Below, piece after piece: positions 58,450 to 64,000 of a stretch of DNA of 64,000 bases (positions are counted from its first letter, which is position 1; each line of letters starts with the position of its first letter). The position numbers and the translations under genes were made by a program. Where the stretch lies: contig LUCM01004142.1 in the NCBI GenBank assembly GCA_008360955.1, positions 48,271-112,270 on the forward strand. The letters are read 5' to 3'. The notes below the pieces were generated by a model. It saw only the letters and a program-made list of their open reading frames with translations, was not told where the DNA came from and made no database searches. Origin of the DNA: Fasciolopsis buskii. Its lineage: Eukaryota > Platyhelminthes > Trematoda > Plagiorchiida > Fasciolidae.

Positions 58450-59410
58450 AACAAAATCTACTAAACTAACCCTTCTAAATAAGTTAGGCTGGAGATTGAT
58501 TGGGATGCACTTTTATTGCTATGACATTTTCCCAGAAAAGGTGAACACAAAGAAATCGCTGCACTTGCGACTTTGTGTAATGAGTACTTAAGACATTATT
58601 TGTTTTTCTAGCTCGTGTATTTTGCCAATTTTAGACATCTTAATGAACTTCTCAGTGGATGGTTCACTGAAAGCTAGTTAGGCGACATGCAATAACATAA
58701 AACGATTTTTTTAGCAAAATAATGCTGAATCGACGTGCACACCTCTTGACAGCATTCTGGAAAGTAGAAAGTTTACTGACAATTCAGGACACCAAATGAG
58801 TTTGACCATTTGAGGAAAAGTTGCTCTCTTCACAAGCTAAATGATCAAAAGTCACGAAAAGGATCCAATTAAACTTGAACAAAACACAATATGGAATAAT
58901 ATGGTGGGAAGATTTTTTACTTCTGAAATACTTTATTGAATACCACTTTCTGCGTGCTTTTTGTTGGATGTTGTAATAGTAGAATAGCGAGGTAATCACA
59001 GATTTTTTTCAACGAAAACAGCAAACGCTCCCTTGTGCAGGGTGGAATGTTGTCCGTTTAAACAAATGTCAACTTAACCCAGCTACACCTAGATTTAATC
59101 CATGAGAAACTGCCCGCTAAGACGGACCATTTTCACTAAGGTTTTCTAGAAATGCGTGTTTGTTACCGCCTAATGAAGCATTCTTGGCCCATCACTTATT
59201 GTGTGATTCGTAGCGTCTAGTCACGTCCAATAGGTTTATTCATCAGTAATTAGGCTAATAAATGCAGGTTATTTTTTTACTACAGTGTTTTCAAACAACA
59301 GCTCGCAGTAACTCTTTGCTTCGTTCAGGTGTCGGGCCAGTGATCTTTTCGAGCTTCTTTAAGACGATCGGTTAATTGGTTGTTAAACTGGCTACTTTTA
59401 CCATTATTCG
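58450..59410. other. No supported gene (about 1 kb)
   Basis: AT-rich, with a minus ORF at 58784-58999 lacking support. Confidence 0.35.
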
Positions 59411-59415
59411 CACAG

Positions 59416-59639
59416 CTATTGAAAACCGTGGGCCAGTAGGGAAAGACAATTCTACCCTGCTGTATAGGCCACCGAGGAACATTCATTTCATGTTTGTTGT
59501 TAGTCAGTGCCGCAATTACAGACCTGAAGGTGGAAGCTTCCTAATAGCGTACAACAGAAAAGAAACCCTGAAATCTAATCTTTTAAGTGGATCACTTGGG
59601 TCTGATCGGATTGCTTATTCGGATCGAAGTTTAGTATAA
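59416..59639 (+). CDS. Candidate terminal exon, 73 residues
   Basis: A strong acceptor (CTTTTACCATTATTCGCACAG) precedes IENRGPVGKDNSTLLYRPP, then RNIHFMFVVSQCRNYRPEGG and SFLIAYNRKETLKSN, to TAA at 59637-59639. The PEGGSFLIAYN segment has a beta-strand look. No family recognised. Confidence 0.4.
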
Positions 59640-59942
59640 ATTTTGAAGTTTAATTGTCTCTGAGAACAGACTATCAAGTGCCGAAAGACCAGTTTTATTC
59701 AATTTTTTTGACATCAACAGCAAAGGGTTATCAAGAACACCGATTGCAAAAACATCTGATCAAATCTGAGCCAGGTATTTCGAACCTAGGTAGTCGAAAT
59801 ATGCGCTAAATATGTTCGTAAGATGGCCGTTTAACAAATTGAATTTTGAGACGGTAAAAATAAAATTCCTAGCAATCAGTTAAGTTTGTACCCGAAAGGT
59901 TTGACGAGGTACCGAAAAATTTTGAGCTAACTCCGATGCATG

Positions 59943-60290
59943 TCAGAAAGCAATTTTTCCCACCGCTTTTATTTGCGTGCAACTGACAGAACGGCGCGCA
60001 GTATCATCAGCTGTGTCGGAATTGCAAACCGCTTCTTGTTCACTGTTCTGTTTCTTTACGGTCATGCTTTCCAGTTCTTTTCTTGCATCTTCATAAAGCT
60101 TTCTGGTTATCCAGCCTATCTTTTGTGAACATTCAACAGAGAAAGGAAAATTCATCATTCCTATTGGGAAATTGATCCGTGCGTATTGTTCCCCGACGTT
60201 TACCTTCTCGAAGATTCGAATATATGCAGTTCGGACATCATTCTTTCCGTTTGGTACGGTTTGCTTGCATTTTAATTTACCATGTAACAA
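59943..60290 (-). CDS. Candidate gene end, with optional 84-nt intron
   Basis: The minus frame is open for 115 codons to TGA at 59943. It can be read through, or split by GT-AG signals: donor GAGAAG|GTAAAC (after 60204) and acceptor TTGAATGTTCACAAAAG (before 60119) remove exactly 84 nt without changing frame. The left exon encodes LKCKQTVPNGKNDVRTAYIR and IFEK. The right exon encodes IGWITRKLYEDARKELESMT then a charged, helical, soluble tail (KKQNSEQEAVCNSDTADD). An AATAAA lies about 244 nt past the stop (rc of 59694-59699). Not recognised. Confidence 0.45.
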   Translation of the reverse strand: MLHGKLKCKQTVPNGKNDVRTAYIRIFEKVNVGEQYARINFPIGMMNFPFSVECSQKIGWITRKLYEDARKELESMTVKKQNSEQEAVCNSDTADDTARRSVSCTQIKAVGKIAF

Positions 60291-60299
60291 ATAGGTTGA

Positions 60300-61400
60300 C
60301 TAGATCAAAATGGTGAACAAATCACGCGTACGTATTTAGTTTTTGAATACGATTCTTGTAGTTTTCTTGTCACCATTGTTGAAGTGTTACAAAAATGCTT
60401 CACGTTTTCTCCGACCTTACTTACCCAAGTAAACACGCCAGTAAAACCAACAACATTGAGACAGACTTCGTCCGAAATTCACGGTTCCTTCTGCCTCGTA
60501 TTTTTTGGAATGATCCTGACGAAAACCGTATCACCTAGGGTTTAAAAGAATTATTTTGTTTATTTAAGACTAACGTTTGAACGCGCCCAACTGGCTTTCC
60601 ATCTATCCTTATTCGCATACCACAAAGTGATTTCTGCTAGACAGTTTGGGATTTCATTTAAAACGTTCTCAGTAGGTCGAACCAACTGGCGGAATTGTTG
60701 AATATTAATAATTAGACATTCAGTTTTACATCCAACTTAAAATTGCGTGACCCACTTCTCGCATGCCTGCCACCCATTTCTCTAGTGATGTACTTTGAAA
60801 AACTCTGAGTTGTGAACCATTTGGAGGGCGAATGATATCGTGCAGAAATTATATGGTACTATTAAACTATACCCACATTCTCCGGTGTCTGAACATAATC
60901 TACACTGGCGACTCCGTGCCCAAAACTATCGCGAATACCAAATGGGCATTCAGGTTAATGTAATTCGGCGTCCTTAGCATCCAACCCTTATGTGAATAGA
61001 TTCTGCCTGTATTCTCAGTTCACAAGGCGGTAGGACAAACAGTCTCGATGTGAGACTAAAAAAATATTTTCGACAAATGAGTACCAAACACGCAGGTCTG
61101 ATGAGCCACGCTAAGGCACGTGTGGACCAGTGAGTATTAACAGAACGACTTTCTCAAAATACCAAATAGTTCCAAATTTTCCGCATGCTTGTGAAGGGCA
61201 GCATATACGAAATATATAAATATGCATAAATGTGTATTCGCACATGTTTAATAAAGAAAAGATGGGTAGATGAAACGAGAAAAACCAAAAAAAGAGGTGA
61301 TATGCTCATAGGGGAAATGTGCGGTGGCAAAGTTAATAATTGGTTAACACTACGAAAAAAAATAAATTTCAGTAAAATGGAAAAGTAAAAATTGAAAAGC
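60300..61400. other. No supported gene (about 1.1 kb)
   Basis: A CTGATGAGCC motif at 61099 was examined as a hammerhead and rejected. Nothing else recognised. Confidence 0.4.
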
Positions 61401-61403
61401 TGA

Positions 61404-61532
61404 ATGAAAAATTCTTTTGCATCCGCCAAAAAATCGGCTTTTGCAGCAAAAAGATCGAGCACAAAACGTGGAAGGGGACGTCGCGAAAACATTGGAAAAT
61501 GGGACGAAAAACAAAGAAAGCGGAAAGAGTAA
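61404..61532 (+). CDS. Short basic ORF, doubtful
   Basis: 42 codons beginning MKNSFASAKKSAFAAKRS and containing KRGRGRRENIGKWDEKQRKR. It is Lys/Arg-rich like a nuclear protein, and an A-rich local sequence could produce the same. A donor (AAAGA|GTAAAC) sits at the stop. It conflicts with several low-complexity frames on the other strand. Confidence 0.2.
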   Translation: MKNSFASAKKSAFAAKRSSTKRGRGRRENIGKWDEKQRKRKE

Positions 61533-61622
61533 ACAGAAACGTGAACAAAAAATCAAACATTTCGCGAAAACATTGATAGAAACGACTGCACATTTCATTC
61601 TTGTGATGATGAATGAAGAGTT

Positions 61623-62977
61623 CTAATGATTATTCGGATACTCGATGCTCGTGTTGGAATAAACACATCGCACAATGGAGTTAATGCAGTCCCCATTATC
61701 ACACGAATGTCGTGGTACCGTTTGCTTGAACTTCGCTGATTTTGGATGATACTTTTGATCTCGGCAAACTAAACATCCCTCGTCTTGTTCAGTCACATTA
61801 CAGTTTGTCCGATTACAAGGAGCGATCGTTGCTTCACAGTTCTGCGTAAGCAGATGGCTGGATATCCAAAATAAATATGACAAACATATTCATATAGAAC
61901 CACCGGAGAGAGAGGTTCATTTACCGAAAACGACTTGACCAGCTAGTCGGGATGACAAGATCTAGGCGGTTTCTAACTAGACGGTTGACAACATTTCGCT
62001 TTGTTACTCGTCTTCAAATAGACTAACATTGTGAACATATTTATAGCCTCCACGTTTTATGCAACAACACTAAACCAAATTGGAATAATCAAAACCGGGT
62101 CAGGATAACCGTATTTGCCGGATGAATCGTAGAATTATCTACCTTCCCGAGCGAAATGTTCGTGAGATTCGTGGACTTATCGTTAATTGGCCAGAATAAA
62201 ACATGTTAAATTCTGAAATCATCAACACCATTCATTTTGCCGATTGACTAATATGCCGTTAGGTGCGCAGAGTAATTATTGATGCTACCTTGGCAACATG
62301 AGTGGCTTTGAAATTATTTCGTAGACTATGCAATTTAAAGTGATTTTAACTAGCATGAATGTGATTGAATGAGTGGGCCTAAATTAGATAGTTCATTACT
62401 CGAAGGTTGCCTATTAGTCTTTGTGAACATTTACGGATCCCGCTGGATATTTAGTCACTTATTTTAGGAATGCACCGCAGAAATATTCCAGGGTGAATGG
62501 TGACGATTCTCTTAAGTTCGACGGGTAAGAAATGCACTTGAATATTGAGCAATTTAGCGGGAATATGGGATCGGGGGAAATTTAACTTATTAAGCAGTCG
62601 ATAAGCGATCAGCATAGCGTTGAAATTCACGTTAACAAGTGTGAAAGACATTCGATTGAAAGCGATTCAGAGCCAGATAGTTCGTCCCGTGCAATATCTC
62701 CAAACGAAATGAAAAGACTAGAATCATAAAGCTATTTGTATGGAGGCAAAATCGTGAGGAAAATGACCAGCAGTGTATAAGTTCTACAGTCAATTCAGAA
62801 GCAATTTAACACTTGCCACGAAATTTGCAAAATAGGTGACCAAATAGGGTTTGCTTTGGGAATAGATACGCGTGCACAGAAATAGCATTCTTCGTATGTA
62901 TCATCAGCCCGGTGGAAAACGGAATCAAAAGACACTGCGAATGCTAACCAACAAATGATGTGAATTAAAGCGAACAT
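61623..62977 (-). CDS. Two-exon secreted cysteine-rich protein
   Basis: Exon 1, 62813-62977: ATG then FALIHIICWLAFAVS, a signal peptide, followed by FDSVFHRADDTYEECYFCAR and a hydrophobic-polar end, with donor GGCAA|GTGTTA in phase 0. Exon 2, 61623-61841: acceptor ATCTGCTTACGCAG in phase 0, then NCEATIAPCNRTNCNVTEQD, EGCLVCRDQKYHPKSAKF and a tail with HSCDNGDCINSIVRC to TAG. The join predicts a mature protein with ten cysteines, an even number, and several N-glycosylation sequons (NRT, NVT, NTS). The GCLVC spacing recalls antistasin/TIL-like inhibitors, but the match is too thin to name. An extra exon in the 971-nt intron (open frame 62451-62651) cannot be excluded. Confidence 0.5.
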
Positions 62978-63270
62978 GATTAAAAGCAATATAGGTGCAC
63001 GGACCAGAAGGAACGAAACACGATCAGTTCATGTCAGTTTAGGAATATTGGGTGAGGAAGTGTTGAAACAGAAACACATGTTGCATACCGAGAAAATAAT
63101 TTGCGAACGAAGCACAAAATGTAAATAGTAATCATGACAAGTAAGACCAATCGATGTCGAACAGATTCCCCAGAGATATGTGTTTCCTCTGCGCCATTAG
63201 CTCCCTCCCAGGTTAACCAGAATTACCGAATGAAATTTGTTCGGATTTAGTCCTCAATGACGTCCAGCAG

Positions 63271-63485
63271 TGCGCGACAGTCTCGAACTTAATGGAACAT
63301 GTATTGTGTCTATCCTCGAGGTCCGGTGCGATGATGGACATGTATCGGTGATGAGCTCTATTAAGAGCAAACCTCGAGTATGTACTTTGGACCGGATGAC
63401 CAGATTGAGTCTGAAAGGCGGTCGGCCAAGTATGGAATATATCAATCCCGTGCACTACTCGCAAGTGATTGCTAACTTTATGTAG
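63271..63485 (+). CDS. Candidate exon, unknown
   Basis: The acceptor AATGACGTCCAGCAG precedes a frame reading RDSLELNGTCIVSILEVRCD, DGHVSVMSSIKSKPRVCT and LDRMTRLSLKGGRPSMEYIN, to a stop at 63483-63485. Three cysteines and an NGT sequon suggest an ectodomain (sushi-like by impression). A 106-codon minus-strand frame covers the same bases, so the strand is not settled. Confidence 0.3.
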
Positions 63486-64000
63486 AATATTTCGAAGAGT
63501 TTCGACGAACGCACCTAAATAAAAAATGTTCAAAGTGAATCACAAACCGTCGAAAGAATATTTGATCTAGTTGACTATCTGATGTAACTTGCATAAACAT
63601 CCTATTATTCTACCCCAATGGCAACCACGGTGGTTGGAGATTTTCTGTGCTAAGAGCAAACATGTTAGGGAGAAATGATGTAGAGAATTGGAACGAGGAT
63701 GTTCGATGGATTCATTGCAAACCGTGTGCGGTTCCCGTGATATGTGGCGTTCTAGGTCAGACGCATTCAACAAAGTTTACTTGAGATAGAAGGAAGTCGT
63801 AATTTCATGACAGATGAGTAAAGAGTATCATCAAACAGTTGAAAATAAACAAAGGGAGCAGTGTAAACCTGATCAACATCACTTTAAACGACAGCTGGCA
63901 TTCTTCACGCAATTGGCACTTGGCAAATAAAAAACGGGATGGATTAGAATATACTTACACGTTTATAAAACTATAAAATATAGCATCGTCAGGCAAGTAA

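Noticed and set aside
61095..61135. CTGATGAGCC followed by GGCAC, resembling a hammerhead
   Set aside because: The GAAA core strand is missing (CGTG in its place) and only three stem I pairs form.
61154..61598. Several long minus-strand frames rich in Phe and Leu
   Set aside because: They mirror an A-rich low-complexity plus strand; composition rather than coding explains the lack of stops.
1..64000. CRISPR arrays, bacterial operons, phage or plasmid features
   Set aside because: No regularly spaced repeats, no ribosome binding sites with packed genes, and no integrase or replication origin. The sequence is eukaryotic in character.

Overview
The window looks like nuclear DNA of a flatworm, most likely a digenean fluke. 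The composition is AT-rich. There are no operons, no Shine-Dalgarno-led genes and no long uninterrupted gene other than one receptor exon. Coding potential comes in short open blocks bounded by AG acceptors and GT donors. The mobile elements are of kinds well known from trematodes: tRNA-headed SINEs carrying hammerhead ribozymes (compare the schistosome Sm-alpha elements), a CR1-like LINE and a Penelope-type GIY-YIG fragment. Species cannot be named from sequence alone. Exon calls rest on reading frames and splice signals read by eye, without transcript or homology evidence.

Layout. 0-8 kb: a tRNA-headed SINE with a decayed minimal hammerhead (about 3.5 kb), a short 'GAAACGTTGG' repeat (4.3 kb), and the clearest gene, a minus-strand rhodopsin-type GPCR exon (5037-6388). 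8.4-9.8 kb: a dead CR1-like reverse transcriptase. 10.6-13 kb: plus-strand exons; four of them (11701-12958) join with consistent phase into a 153-residue reading frame of unknown function. 15-17 kb: a SINE complex with two hammerheads in opposite orientation, and minus-strand exons. 18-20.3 kb: a block open in three frames, and an inverted pair of the 4.3 kb repeat. 20.6-23.5 kb: minus-strand exon chains, probably membrane or secreted proteins. 26-36 kb: scattered exons on both strands (two LamG/pentraxin-like), an inverted pair of a third SINE family, and a candidate secreted protein (33-34.4 kb). 36.7-37.3 kb: two more hammerhead SINEs. 39428-40127: a 700-base assembly gap. 40-51 kb: small exons, a Penelope GIY-YIG fragment (47.6 kb), and a CUB-like terminal block (49.2 kb). 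51.4-53.4 kb: more hammerhead SINE copies, including a head-to-tail dimer. 55-63.5 kb: minus-strand exons, among them a two-exon model for a secreted cysteine-rich protein (61623-62977).

The most interesting system is the hammerhead SINE family called S2 here: seven loci within about 37 kb. Each unit is about 392 bp, with a tRNA-derived pol III promoter followed by a hammerhead whose arms (GCACTG/CAGTGC), GAAAC strand and two-base-pair stem III are recognisable. One locus holds more than one unit head-to-tail, as expected if the RNA self-cleaves and circularises before reverse transcription. At least one other SINE family in the window independently shows a tRNA head followed by a hammerhead. 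This agrees with known retrozyme/Sm-alpha biology, but the family itself and its unusual stem II closing pair may be undescribed.
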